The notes below the pieces were generated by a model that did not search any database, was not told where the DNA came from, and saw only the letters and a list, made by a program, of their open reading frames with translations. A program made the position numbers and the translations under genes. This document shows positions 33,596-46,600 of a stretch of 64,000 bases of DNA, piece after piece (the stretch's first letter is position 1; every line of letters begins with the position of its first letter). This DNA is from Phoebastria nigripes (taxonomy: Eukaryota; Chordata; Aves; Procellariiformes; Diomedeidae): contig JAYKAV010002464.1 of NCBI GenBank assembly GCA_035582835.1, positions 124,001 to 188,000 on the forward strand, in the 5' to 3' direction.

Positions 33596-36500
33596 GGTGC
33601 CCTCAGGTGGCAACAGCTTATTCCTGAACCCTCACTGTGGCTTTTGAACACTGCAGTTCTAGTCATGTTACCTGTATTTGGCACAAATGTAAAAGTGGTG
33701 CATTAGTTGCTGCTACCCAGTGCCGTTTTAACATCTTGTCTGCTGCTTAATAAAAGTAAAAATCCAGCAGGAGCCTTAATGACAGACTGTCTTGTTATTC
33801 TGGAAAGGCCTGTGGTTGAGATGGAAGGTGCTTTCTCAAAATATTCTTAACAGAAGCTTTTCTTTTTTAAAACAGTTTAGTCCTTTGTGTGAAGATGAAC
33901 ACTCCATTTGGGTATACCTTTGCCCTGTTCATGCTCAACAGCCTGGCCAAATTTATACAGAACTATCTTGACCTGATTTCAAAATACATGTAAGTCAATA
34001 GATGTGGCTGTCAATGTGGTATATGGCCCTCCCTTCAAAAGTAGGAAAGACATGATTGCCTCTTATTTAAAAGGGATGGATTGCAGACCAGGTCCTCCTT
34101 AGATCTTAACACTACATGGACCTCTAGCTGCTTAGTAGAGAAACTTGTGCTGCAAGAGTCTCCCAGGGCTCAGGCTAGGCAGAGGGAGTAAGTGGAAAAA
34201 CCCACTGTTCACTGTTCTGCCCTCCCCTTTTCATCCATTGAACAATTTGCAGTGACAGTGAAGATTAGAGCACAGCTCAAAGTGAGGCAGAGGCACAGTG
34301 AGCCATTCCCAGAGGCCAAAGTAATGAATTAATTACAAAAGGAAGATTTCCATATAAATATTTATTATTCAAGCCCTGGGTCAAATAAGAGCATTTGTTT
34401 CCAAAGTAAAATAGAAAGATTGAGTACAGATCTGTTTCCTGAATCTCTGAAATTAGGTGTATTGTGACTTTTTCTTTCTCGAAGAACAAACCCATCCCAC
34501 CCCTCTTCTGAGCTCTATTGTGAACATCCCATTTTGTCCCTATCACAGCTTTGCTTTGCAGCCACAGTCTTTAAATACAAGCCTGTACCTCAACCTGCAA
34601 AAATGCTTTGTTGAGATAACAAATAAAAGCTGTTTTGGTGAATCAAAGCAGCACAGCCAATGAAGCAACATGCTACTTAGCATCTAAGTACAGTCTATCT
34701 TATTAAATATTTTTCATTCTACTTAATGCCTTGCAGAGCTGCCCAAGGAAGGAAGACATGGCATGAGGTAGGTAGTCTTTTGGCAGAATTGCTTGTGGAG
34801 AATGGCTACGAAGCCCATAAACACAGCAGGACCTTCCATGTGGAGGCAGTTTCCTTCTCCAGAAATCAGTCTGCTGCCTTCATAGAGCCACCTGCTCAAA
34901 GAATGCTGGCTCTGCCTGTTCTTGCAGCCACAGCACCAGCATTCTCTGTTCTCCTGGCTCCTCCTCCCTGGTCCAGTTGCTCTGTGCTCAGGTTTTGACT
35001 GTGATGCAGGTGGGTATGTACAACTGCAACCTGTGAATGCCCCAGCTCTGCTATTTGCAGTCAGCCTCCAGGAAAGGATTCTGCCTGCCCCACATACCTT
35101 CTGAAGCCCTTCTATGCTAGATGCTTTCAGACTTACTCTCAGAGCATCCAAACCCTGAAATTCCTAAGGTACCTCATGGTACGAGTACAATTAAGACCAC
35201 CTCTACTTGCTAACAATCCTTATACTCCCTAACAGGGAATGTAAAAGCTTTCTTTGCCTCTGTCTCTGGCACATCATTAGAATGCTCTTCGGTATATTTC
35301 GGTAAAACATCTTACCGTTCAGTTTTTTGCTCTTAGACACATTGCTTCATTGTTCTTATTTTAATCACAAGCAATTGTGTTTTAAAACAGATGCTGTGCA
35401 TCCGGAAAATGTATTATGAATGCATGAGTGTGGAGCAATCCCATGAGGGAGGGGTGCATACATACACACTGGTACTTGGTTAACTTCTAAAAATGCATAT
35501 TTAGAAGGTATGAAAATGTATGTGCTGTTTCTTCCTTAGTCAAGGGGGCAAAGGAGAATGAAATTGTGGANGTCTTTCCATTGTGTGGCAGCATGACCAG
35601 GGTCTGTCGCTTTGGGCCTGGCAGGCCACAGAGCAAGCACACTGGTAGTGACATTGCTCTCGAGTTTTTTTCCCTGCACTGCCAGAATTCCCACCCTACC
35701 TCCGTGCAACAACTCTGGGAGGCAGGAAGGTGGGAGGAATAAGTGGCACTACGTAATGGCAGGGAGCTGACGATATTAGTTCTTAATAGCACTGTTAATC
35801 ACTAAAAAAAAAAAAGTGCTCCAGTCATGCCAGTTCTCAGTGTTATAGCCTGTGCCACTCCAAAGCGTTCCCATAAAATACCATCCCTTATTCTTTGTTC
35901 AGGGCTGTGTATGTTTACATGTGTAACATGTATGTATGGTCAAGCTTTCTAGTCGCAGCAGCACTGGGACTTTGTTAAAAATTAACACGTGCTCGATTCC
36001 TGTGTGTAAAATGTCTGTGTGAAACAAGCTATGGGCCTGATCCTCTTTAGTCTTCTATGAGTCATTTCAAGCAGCATAGCAGAGAGCTACGCTGCAGCCA
36101 CAGCAGTGTAAGAGGCAGGGTGGGGAGTTGTGCCCTCTGCAGCCTACGTGCATGGCATCACACAGCCCAGCAGAAGGCTCATCTCTCAGGCTGCCTCTCA
36201 CCTCCGAATAGACACGCACCATTTCATTTCTAAGCAAAAAAAGATCACTTCTGCCTTTTTCCAGTAGAAAAATATGATGTGAAAATGAGGATGCTGAGGA
36301 GTAACAGCTCACTTTCAATTTGACTGAAAACCGTTAGAGAATAATTAACATGCCAGCAAGTCAGAGGTTTCTGCTTACATTGTGTTAAAACTATGCACAC
36401 AGTAAAAAAAAAAAAAANACCGTACAAATGTGCCTTTATTTTGCAAAAGAAAAAAATTCCCTTCGGAGACAGGGCAAGTATCCCTTTTTGCAACTTCCAA

Positions 36501-36949
36501 GCTAGGACCTGTAGCCCTTTTTGGCCCCGATCTTGCAAAAGCCAGTGGGAGTGCTACAGCGATAGTACCACATGCGCTGATACCAGGTTATGTGTGAACT
36601 GTCCAGCGCGGCAGGACTCCGTTCCAGGGAGGAGTGTACAACGTACTCTCAAAAAATGCTCAGTAGTAGTAACAAAGCAAACGAATAACGGCGGAAAGGG
36701 GGGAGAGTTCTGGCCGGGACGCTGCCGGGGGAGGGAAGCCGTAAGCCGCAGCGAGGGCAGCAGACTGGGAAGGTAGCCTCCCCCCTCCGCTCCCTCCCCC
36801 GCCCCGCCGGGCGCGGCCCCTTTAAGGCCGGCGCGGCCCCGCGCGCATTAAAAGCGCTGCCGCCGCCGCCGCCCCGCTCCACTGTGTTGCCGCCGCCGGT
36901 CCCACCGCACAGCTCTGCTCCCGCCATCGGCCCCTCCGCCGCCGCCACC
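33596..36949. other. 3' flank of the MIF-like gene and spacer to MIF
   Basis: AATAAA at 33749-33754 ends the MIF-like transcript. The remaining 3 kb show no exon that I recognise; open frames on the minus strand near 34723-35151 have no family features. The last 250 bp pass into the MIF CpG island. Confidence 0.6.
33749..33754 (+). terminator. Polyadenylation signal of the MIF-like gene
   Basis: Canonical AATAAA, 154 bases after the stop codon, giving a short 3' UTR like that of MIF. Confidence 0.75.
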
Positions 36950-37470
36950 ATGCCCATGTTCGCCATCCAGACCAACGTCTGCAAGGACGCCGTGCCCGAC
37001 AGCCTGCTGGGCGACCTCACCCAGCAGCTGGCTAAGGCCACCGGCAAGCCCGCGCAGGTGAGGGCGGGCGGCGGGGCCGGTGCTGCCGGAGGCGGAGGGC
37101 CGCGGCGGGAGCGGGGGCCTCCCCGGGATGGGACCGGCTGGGCTGGGAGCGAGGCGAGCACGTGCGCGGNGCCCGGTGCCGAGGGGAGGCCCCGGCGGGG
37201 CGGCTGCGGGGCTGTGCCCGCTCTCTCGGCCACCCGGGGCGGAGGGGCCGCGGCCGCCGAGGGGAGCGTCTGCGGACACAACTGCGGGCCCCGCTGCTCC
37301 AGGGGAAAGGGCTTGTGCCCATTCACCCCTCCAGCAGCCCTCGGAGGGAGCCGCGGCGCGGCGGCAGGCCTCCCGCTGCCTCCGTCTGCGCTGCAGCCTG
37401 TCCCTAGGCCGCGCGGCTCCCGGAGGCCATCGGCCTGCCCGGCCGGAGCAGTACCTGACCTACAGGAAGC
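36690..37470 (+). promoter_or_regulatory. CpG island promoter of MIF
   Basis: A GC- and CpG-rich stretch spans the 5' flank, exon 1 and the start of intron 1. ATTAAAA at 36847-36853 could be a weak TATA element about 100 bp before the ATG, and GC boxes lie just upstream. This fits a constitutively expressed gene. Confidence 0.7.
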
Positions 37471-39218
37471 TCGGTGCTCGAGTAGCTACAACGCCGGAGA
37501 TTTGTCAACGCTTGTGCCCGGGAGCCGGGATTTCAGCCGCGGAGCTGTGCCAGCGGCATGCTTGGGGGAAGGGGCTGGTATCTGCCAGGCCAGTGAGTCT
37601 CTGGCGAAGCAAAGTAACAGATACTGAGCTGGGCTGCTCTCGGTTATCCCGGGATCGGATATGGCCCCTATTGGGCCAGACCGCTGCAGCCTGAGAAGTC
37701 GAAGCCCGATAGGGCTGAATTGCAGACAGGCTCTTAGACAGGCCTGGTGGCTCAGTCAGTGATTTGAGGGCGTGAATTCTGGCATGCAAATACAGTTTTA
37801 AGGCCTTTATCTCCAGCCGCATGCTCTTTACCCCGTGCAGCGACGGGCAGGAGTACCCATCCCGCCTACGGCTTTGTACGAACACAACCTTCNTTCCTAA
37901 AGCTGAGAGCCAGGCTCGGGGGGATCCCCGCAGCATGCACTGCCATGCCACCCGTGTGGGCTGCAGTGCCTGAGCCTTGGAAGGGTGCAGAGGGCAGCAC
38001 TGGCAAGCTGCCTGGGCTGCAATGCAGCACACAACTGTGCTGTTTAAAGTTGGTACCTAAAGCAAGTTTGTATCGGGAGAGGGAAGGTGAGATATCCTGT
38101 AACTGTTTGTTCTCTTGCGGCAGTACATCGCTGTGCACATCATACCTGATCAGATGATGTCCTTCGGGGGCTCCACTGATCCCTGTGCGCTCTGCAGCCT
38201 GTACAGCATCGGCAAAATAGGAGGGCAGCAGAACAAGACTTACACCAAGCTCCTGTGTGATCTGATCTCTAAGCACTTGCATGTATCTGCAGACAGGTAA
38301 GGCTAGGACATGATGTTATTAACCTTGTTCACCTGGCTCTCTGAAACTGTTTTGAAAAGTTAATTTAAAAAAACAAAAAGCCAGGAATAAGTCCATGTAT
38401 TTGAGAAAATACAAAGTGATCATTTGCAGCATTTTCATGTCCAGTTAAGAGTTTGATGCCTACGTCTTTCCCTTCAGAGTCCTCTGTTAAATGGCTTCCT
38501 GTTCTCAGAGTAGGGAAAAATNCCAGAGGACTGACAAGTTGTACAGTGTGTTTTTTGCCACTGAGGTGTGATGTCCTCTGGTGATGGGAGGCTGAAAGCA
38601 CAAGGGAGGAGCAGTACTTTGCCTGTCAGCTCCAGCCTGTTAAAAACCAGCAGGCTGTGAACAGCTCCCTCGCAGGCTGCAGAGCCTTGGGAGAGTGTCT
38701 GCGTGCAGTGGTGAAGAACGGGAAGAACCTGCTGCCACTGACTGCTGGGGTTGAAAGGGAGAAGCGCAGAACCGGCCCTGAGGGCCTGCTTGGCTTTCAT
38801 AAGGCTGCCTGTCTGACACGTGTGAAGGACTACAGTGCTTGGAAACAAAAGGTTTTGATCTCTGGAAGTTCTTGACAGGCTGCTAACCAAAAGCTGTCTG
38901 GTGTCTGGACAGTCCCTGACTGAAGAAGAGTGTGTATTTTAGAAAAGAAAAAAAGTACAGTTCAAGGGACTCTGAGGAATATTGATTGTTTGGAGGCTCT
39001 ACCAGAGAAGATAGCTAGCTTTCAGTAAAATTGAAGCTTGAAATTTCTTCTGAGGAATGGGAAGCACTGTCCCCTGTCCTGTTGTCCTGTCTCACTCATA
39101 TCAATGAGTTAATAAGGTCATTGTTTGTGTCTTCCTGTGCCTCTTCTGCAGGGTGTACATCAACTACTTTGACATGAATGCTGCCAATGTGGGCTGGAAT
39201 GGCTCCACCTTTGCCTAG
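36950..39218 (+). CDS. MIF: Macrophage migration inhibitory factor
   Basis: Exons 36950-37057, 38124-38296 and 39152-39218 encode 115 residues, the usual MIF length. The start has an ideal context (GCCGCCACCATG). The protein is a homotrimeric cytokine with phenylpyruvate/dopachrome tautomerase activity and acts through CD74. Numbered from the catalytic Pro after Met1, pocket residues Lys32, Ile64, Tyr95 and Asn97 are present, as is the CALC redox motif at 57-60; position 99 is Phe where human has Tyr. No signal peptide is present, consistent with non-classical secretion. The gene lies between its diverged paralogue upstream and DDX51 about 0.8 kb downstream. The product is assigned from near end-to-end similarity to vertebrate MIF. 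Confidence 0.97.
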
Positions 39219-39400
39219 AGCTCTCTTGTCTGTCTGAAGAGGCTGCTCCTGGACCTACCCTCATCCTGCCCCTTAGCAGAGACCACCGCACAAATGGCCC
39301 TGTGTTGCATTTTGTGCACTCTCACAGATTGATGGCTCCCTGCTAGTGTGTTTAAATATTGCTGCTTCAACATTCCTCTGTTTTCTCTGTGTAGAAAGCA

Positions 39401-39406
39401 AATAAA
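39401..39406 (+). terminator. Polyadenylation signal of MIF
   Basis: AATAAA, 183 bases after the MIF stop codon, followed by a GT-rich stretch. Confidence 0.85.
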
Positions 39407-40079
39407 GATTTAGAAGTAAGCTGTCTGGTGTAGCCTTTTGCAGGTTGGGGATGGGGGATGGAGCTGGGCAATCGGCCGCATATGTTTCACTCTGACTGCT
39501 AAAGCAAACAAAAGGAACACTTTGGGTTTGCTGCTATTTCTCAGACATGGTATTTCTCAGTACGGTTAGACTGAGTGGCAGGTGCCTGACAGCACTCCAG
39601 GGTGATTTTTACCTTGCTGGGCTCCAGACACTGTAGGCGCCTTCAGGTCTTCTTGTTGCTCTGAGGTTTTTTTTGTTTGTTTTTTGGCTGTGTCCTCCAN
39701 TGCCACAGTGGAAGCAGTCTTTGGGCCAGCCCTGTGCCTGCTGCTTCAGGGAGGCTTTCCTCTTAACAACATGCCAGCCATGAGGGGCTAAGCAAGCAAG
39801 GAAGGAGTGCTTTTGCTCACTGAGTCGAAATGCTGCTATGCACAATGCTTATGCTGGCTCCCTTCAGGCAGGCAGGGGTTGCCCTCAGTGCTGTGGGAGC
39901 TGTGGTAAGTGTCTGCACTGGCTGCCGGCCTGTCCCCACAGTGATGCTGTGCTCTCCTGGGCCTCAGTGTCTCGGGGCCGGGCTCCCGCCATGCGGGGCT
40001 GTGGGGGCCACGATGAGGTACTTTTCTCCCCTCAGCATTTTCCCACCACCACCTTCCCGGCCTTCCTCCTTCAGCGCTC

Positions 40080-40640
40080 CCCCGTCCCCCTCAGCCGCCT
40101 TCCCNTCAGGGCGCGCGCGGCGCCGCCCCTCCCCTGCCGGCAGGCGGCGCGCGCCCGCCCCCGCGCCTTCTGGAGCCTTCCGCCGCTGCCTCGCGCCACG
40201 CGGGCTCCGCTGACGTCATCTCCGTGCGCCCGGGCAGCGCGGCGCGGCCATGGCGCTCTTCTGCATCAGCAGGTACCCCCTGCCCCGGGCGCTGCCCGGC
40301 CCTCAGCCCCGGCCCGGGCTGGCTGCGGGAGCTGGGTCCCGGCGTCCCCCCCGCGGCAGGGACTCGAGCGGAGGGTGCCTGGCCGGACGGGCCTGGTGGG
40401 GGCGGGCGGCTTGTGCCTGAGGAGGTTTTGTCTGGGCTGTTCCAGGTACGGTGGGGAGGAGGAGCCGGAGGGGGCCGAGGCGGAGGACCGGGCTCGGGTC
40501 CTGCTGGAGCGGCTGCGCCAGCAGGCGAAGGCCCGGCAGCTGAAGAAGCAGCAGGAGGCGCAGCCCGAGGGAGGGGAAGGCGAGCTCTCCGGAGGAGCCG
40601 GGCCAGGGGGCGCGGGGCTGAGTCCCGGGGATGAACCCGG
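40080..40640 (+). promoter_or_regulatory. CpG island promoter of DDX51
   Basis: Dense CpG covers the 5' flank, exon 1 and most of exon 2. No TATA box is seen. The CRE at 40211-40218 sits inside it. Confidence 0.65.
40211..40218 (+). promoter_or_regulatory. CRE palindrome just upstream of DDX51
   Basis: Full TGACGTCA, 32 bp before the start codon and within the CpG island. Sites of this kind bind CREB/ATF factors near transcription starts; binding here is inferred. Confidence 0.5.
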
Positions 40641-43600
40641 GGAACGAGGAAGGAAGAGGAAGAGGGAGAGTGAAGAGCAGTCCTGTGCGCAAGGACAGAA
40701 GAAGCTAACGAAGAAACAACAGCCTCGCAGCTCTTCTGAAGAAAGGGCGGATACTGAGGAGGCAGCAGATGGCAGCACTCCATCGAAGCACAAGAAGAAG
40801 AAAGAAAATAGGAGAAAATCAGAAGTGCCTCAAGAGAGGAATGAAGCAGGTAACGATAAACTGGGGTCATTTTGGTCGACAGTTCTCAACAGAGGAGTAG
40901 ATGCAAGTTGCCCTTTGAGTAACTTGCCGAATTTAACTGATGGTAAATTTTGTTTTCCTCTGCTTAATATTTTCCCAAAGTAATTCTTTTTTTTAGGGGA
41001 AAGCCCCATACTGCAAACTTCGAGGATCAGTTTAGTGTAAGGGAAGGCGGGAAGCGTGTCATCTCAGTCTTCAGTTGCTTTCATACCAATGAAGGAATGT
41101 TTGGCTTTTGCACTTGGATTTAGGAAGAAAGAGGAGCTTGCAAGTTGTTGCTTAAGTCCTACGTTGTAAAATGTTCCCTACATCCCTTTTCTGTAGCACA
41201 TTCTGACCTGTAGCTTTGTATTCCTGTTATCCAAATTCCAGATTCTGAAGAAGACATCAAACAACAGGAAGACAGAAGCAACCTTAAAAATAAGTCTTCT
41301 AAAAGGAAGAAGAGAGATGAGGAAACAGAGGGAGCTGAAACGAGGAAGAAAGAGAATGGTGAAAGAGCTGAAGGAAATCAAAGCACAAAGGAGGACCTGT
41401 CCTTAGTAGCCTCAGAGGAGGAGGCAAATCCTCCACCCTCCAGTTTGGTGGTTCTTGGAGACTACGACAGAAAGCCAGTGCAGAAGGTAACTAGCTTGAC
41501 TGAATTTTGATGATGGTCAGGAAGGAACAGGCATCCTTACCAGCTTATTTTACGTATGGCGTTGCCTGTTTGATGGCAGAAACATTTTGTTATTCTTCTT
41601 TCCTTCACCTCAGGTTCAGCCCTTCTTACCACAGTGGCTTGCTCAACCCAAATTAGTGCAAAAACGTATCAAAGATAACCTAGTTCCAATCAGAGATGTC
41701 CCAGGAATTCATCCCAGGCTGTTGAAAAAGCTGCAAATGAATGGGATAGAGTCGTTTTTTCCAGGTACCTTGATAGTGCTTTTGTGTCTCTCTGAATTGA
41801 CTTACATAGTTCTTGCAGTCTGTTGCTGTATATTTTATGTGGTCAGTGAAGTAAAATATAGTGCAAAAACAAGTTTAATGCATCAAAGTGGTCGTACCAG
41901 TTTTAACCCTTCACTGTCAAACCTTTGTCTAGGCTGAGTAATTGAAATCTGTTATCTAGTCATAAATGCAGCTCCACAAAATATAGTGGCTTGAAGTAAT
42001 AGCTCACAGCTGCCAAAAGAGGGAGGTCTTACTTGTGTCCTCCCACTTTCCCCCCTTATGCCAGGCTTGTGCTTTAGTTCCTTACCTTCCACCATCCCTG
42101 CTTCTAATCAGACCTCTGTGGGAGCCTGTTCAACTCATTAAAGCAGCAGAAAACTGTTCAAGCAAAAAAAGCTGTTAGTTTTCCATTATTTTACTGGTTT
42201 TGCAGACAAGTACAATAAGCGTCGGCTCCTAAATAAGTAGAAAGCACAGCTGGAAGCAGGGATAAGGAGAGGAAGAGAAGGGAAGAAGGTGGGATCTCTG
42301 ACCTTCAGCCAATTACTTGGTCCAGCTGATCCTGGAGGCTTAGACTGTATCAGAGACTCATCAAGGTTACATTAGAAAGCCAGCATGTGTCTTCTCTTTT
42401 TTAAGTATGCTGTTACATAATGTTTTAATGTAAATGTTATTGCTTATTTTGTTCTGGGAGATCTTAACAGGTTGCTGATAGCAACTTCCTGTGTTTTCTC
42501 ATAAATCAAGTCCAGCTTATGGCACTTGGTAGTAGATAAATCAAGCAGTGTCATGCTCTGTCTGGTAGAGATGGTGTCCACTGAAGTCATACATCATATG
42601 CGTAACTGGGTATGGTCTTGTCACAGAGCTAAATCCCCTGGCTGCTAAACCTCGTAGATAAACCGAAGTTGGCCAGTTTGTCAGGGCTTGTCATGGGACA
42701 GGGAAAGGAGAGAGTTCATGCATGACAGCCAAAGCTGTTGTCTGTACAGGACTGTTTGCTTCAGTCCTTGTGTACTCTCCTGCGGTGAACTTGAATGACT
42801 CCAAAGCCTATAGGAGTTGTGTGTTTTGCTCCTTGGCAGATAAGGCTGCGTTGCCATGTTGCGTATTCTGTGTTTATATAAGAGTAGTTTGTACTTCAAA
42901 GAAAGGTTGCTTACAGACAAATACTCCTAGGTTTTAAATCTGCCTGTTGCCATCCTAACATGAGAACAAGAAGACAGATATGAGTTGAAAAACAATATTT
43001 AACACAGTAACATCCTAGCTGAGCACTAGAAATAGCTGAATTCTTGGAGAGGGGAATCTCTGTATTCAGTGCTAAGCTCCCATGAGTGAACAAGAACCAG
43101 GTAAGACCAGATAGCATCTCTATTAACAACTGGTTTTGATTTCTTCCTCTCTTATGTCTGTAGCAACAACAGCACAGATGTGGAAACAGATTCATTGTAT
43201 ATAACTGCTTTTCTGGATACACTGGTTTTAGCCCAGTTAACTCTGTAGTTAATGTTTGTTTCCGGTTTTGTTCAGTTCAGGCAGAGGTGATTCCTGCTAT
43301 TCTACAGAGTGCATCCAATGGGTATTTGATGGGGCAGGGAGGATACCGCCCCAAAGACATCTGCGTCTCGGCACCTACTGGCAGTGGTAAAACCCTGTCT
43401 TTTGTCATACCCATAGTACAGGTGAGTTTACCCCCAGTGAAATATCTGTAGGGAAAATGCTGGGGTTGCTTTTGTTCAAGCGAAACCTGAACTTAGAAGT
43501 AGGTCAAAAAGCTGAGGAATGTGGGGCTGCAAAGCAGCAGATTTTTAGCTCAGAGCTGTCTCAGGGAGCTGTACGAGTCCCCTTCATCTCAGCATCCCGC

Positions 43601-46600
43601 TCCTTTTCTCAAACAGGCACAGCATGAGGAGTTGGGAGGATGGAGGGGAGTAAAATGGAAACAAAACTCATGAAGATATGCCAAGCCCATCTCTTCTCAC
43701 TAGGTTAGATACGAGAGCACCTTTCTCTCCCTACTGCTTTCAGGGACTCATTTGGCCTTTGTTTTGGCAGGTTCTGCTAGATCGAGTAGTTTGCAAAGTA
43801 CGAGCTCTGGTTGTTCTACCCACCAAAGAACTGGCACAACAGGTATGTGGTGCTTCACCTTTTCTCTGAGCAGAACTGGGCCAGGGGAAAAGCTGGTGCA
43901 ANCAGTACTTTGCTTGGCTGTTCTGTGAAGCAGGTTGAAGACCTGTCAGTGGGTTTGATGCTGTTAGCATAATGGAAAGTATTACTTTAAATGATTTCAT
44001 TGTGGCTAACAAAGCCCATCTCTTTGCAGGTGAGTAAAGTGTTCAACATTTACACTGACGGGACAGGTCTGAAAGTTGTTTTGATTACTGGCCAGAAATC
44101 TTTTGCAAAGGAGCAGGAGATGCTTGTCCAGAAAAAGTAGGTTAAAAGGTCTTTTGATAAGGTTTATAGAGATTGTAAACTATTTAATCTCAGTAAGCAG
44201 AGGTCAAAATATAGGCTATTGCATCACACCATCATGCAATAATGATTTTGGATAGTGGGTTTATATGCTAGACGCTGGTTGTTCTGTCTTTGTCAAAGTG
44301 CCTGCTACTACTCCTTTTTTGTGATTGTTATGTTTTACTACATTTTTGGGGTTCTTCACCAGCTGAGTAGAATGCAAACGTTTACCTTATACCCACAGGT
44401 ACAAATGGTTGTTACGGGATTTTGCTGCAACTAAGCTTTTTTTTAAGAGCAATGAAGAATAATGACATTTTTTAAAATGAGGGTATAGTATCCAGCACTG
44501 CCTTTGTGTGCTTTCCAAAGTAAAGTGCATATTTGAACATTATTATTTCTCAGTTAAGTGAATAGTAGGAAAATCTTAAGGTCTGCTGACCAAGGATCTC
44601 TGTTACTTGCTTTATGGTGTAGGGAGAAACTAACTGATGGGCTGCTTGTTCTTTCAGAGTGACAGGCTACTGCAGCCTGGCTGATATTATTGTGGCTACA
44701 CCAGGGCGGCTCACAGATCACATTAGCCAGACCCCAGGGTTCAGCCTGACGCAGCTTCGCTTCCTGGTGAGTCAACTCCACAGGTCTCCCATTTTAGTGC
44801 AAGGTCCATTACAGCTGTAATTCCTGCTTTGTTCTTGCATGGTACATAAATACATATCTGTTGGAACTGTTGTATGGGCCTGGTCTACACTCCAGACTGC
44901 TCAGGCAGCGGTCTTAAGATGAGATGTTTTATTCCAACTCGTGATACCCAAGCATCCACTCACTTCCCCTTCTCTCTTAGCCTCTTGCAAACACAAACTC
45001 AGAGTAAAGCCTTATCGGTCAAGGTCAGGGTAAATTATCAACTGTAGTAGCTTCCATCATATGGGAGTCTGTGCAGAGACATAGTTGCAATCTTATTTAG
45101 GATATGGAGATTTTTATCTCTTATTTGGAGACATGGATTGGATTTATGTGCAGATGAACGTGTGTGTAGTTTGAATGTCAGGCTGGCTACTGAGTCGCTG
45201 AAAAAAAGGCAAAATTCAGTTTTGGGATAGAAACTTCTGCCTTCATTTGATAATGATAATATTACAAAAGGAAAGTAAAAGCTGCCTAATGCTAGACAGT
45301 ATTTAACAAGTAGTGTTTTTCGTCCTTGTGAATTCAGATCGTAGATGAAGCTGACCGTATGATTGATGACATGCACCAGAACTGTCTGAACCAAATTGTC
45401 AAAGCTGCATTCCAAGTAGAAAATGACTCTGGCTCCAACATGCTTTTTCAGAGGACCAAACCAGGACCTGTAACAGCAGCCAGGTAAGGTGCCAAATGCA
45501 TTTCTCTGAACTGGTAGCACAGACACCAGCACCTAGATGCCACTGCCCTGCTTCACAGTACTCCCTCGCAGGCACTCCCAAAGCTTGCTTACTCTGAGAA
45601 ATGTCTGCCAAAGTAAGGCAGCTGCTTTTTCAAATCTTGAAAAAGCAGGCAGTGAACAGCTGATACTAGAGGATGTCTTTTAGACTGAAGCCTAAGTATT
45701 GTATTCTCCAAGCTTTCCTTAACTAGACTAAAGGAGCATCAAAAGAATGCACAGATATTGCAAGTCTGTGATTCGTTTGCACGGTAACTATACTAATGCC
45801 CTCTGGCAAGCTGAGTAATGGATTTGAAGGAAAACCCTTGGAATTATCTATCTGCAGCTGCTGTTTTCATACTGCATGGTAGAGATGTGTCAGAAACTGA
45901 GATCAGCGACCAAGGAAGGAAGGAACTAGCATGAGGACACGGGAAACTAGGATGCAAGGATGTGTGCAGGGGTAACGGATGCGGGTTGTGCAGTTGGTTG
46001 AGAACGCTGATCAGTTCCGTCTGTGAACTCCACCATAAAACAAGGGTGGTAAAGAACCTACAGGAAAGGCCCAGAGCAAGAAAAGAGCACCAAAAAGAGT
46101 TAATTGCTTCCCTCATAACGTCATCTGAAGGCACTTGTGGAGGAGCTCCTTTGCCCCATCCTCAAAGCTCGCTTTCTGTGTGCTATTTATTTCAGCTCCT
46201 GCTATCCTCAGATACCCTTACAGAAACTGCTGTTTTCAGCCACACTGACCCAGGACCCAGAGAAACTGCAGCAGCTGGATTTATTCCAGCCTCGCCTCTT
46301 CACGTCTGTCTATTCTGAGAAAAAAACACTCGGAGATGGAACAGAGACTGAACAAGATACTAATAAGAAATACACACTCCCCGAGGGGCTATCGGTATGA
46401 CATTAATTCTCTTGAATAAATTATACTTGAAGATTTCTTTAACTCTGGAGTATCTAGTTGTGTTTTTACCCTATAAACAAATACGTCTTCCCTATGATTC
46501 TTTGCATTACAGAGGTGCTGGGAGAAAGTGGCTTTGGGAGTATTTATGATCCAGAGCGCTCTACCTTTGCACATTTGTTTTCTCATTACTTAGTGTTCAT

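Larger units (their letters stand above)
39219..40249. other. MIF 3' UTR and short spacer to DDX51
   Basis: AATAAA at 39401-39406 ends MIF. The spacer then becomes CpG-rich from about 40080 as the DDX51 promoter begins. No other gene is seen. Confidence 0.7.

Noticed and set aside
34723..35151. Minus-strand 142-codon frame between the MIF genes
   Set aside because: No family features, and no promoter or partner exons seen.
36649..37326. Minus-strand 225-codon frame over MIF exon 1
   Set aside because: CpG-island composition and antisense to a certain exon; no family motifs.
40106..40870. Minus-strand 254-codon frame over DDX51 exons 1-2
   Set aside because: Shadow of GC-rich coding DNA; the + strand gives the conserved DDX51 N-terminus.
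39838..40983. 381-codon + strand frame through the DDX51 5' region
   Set aside because: It includes the true exon 2 frame but extends through the promoter, intron 1 and intron 2; splice sites and the ATG at 40250 fit DDX51 better.
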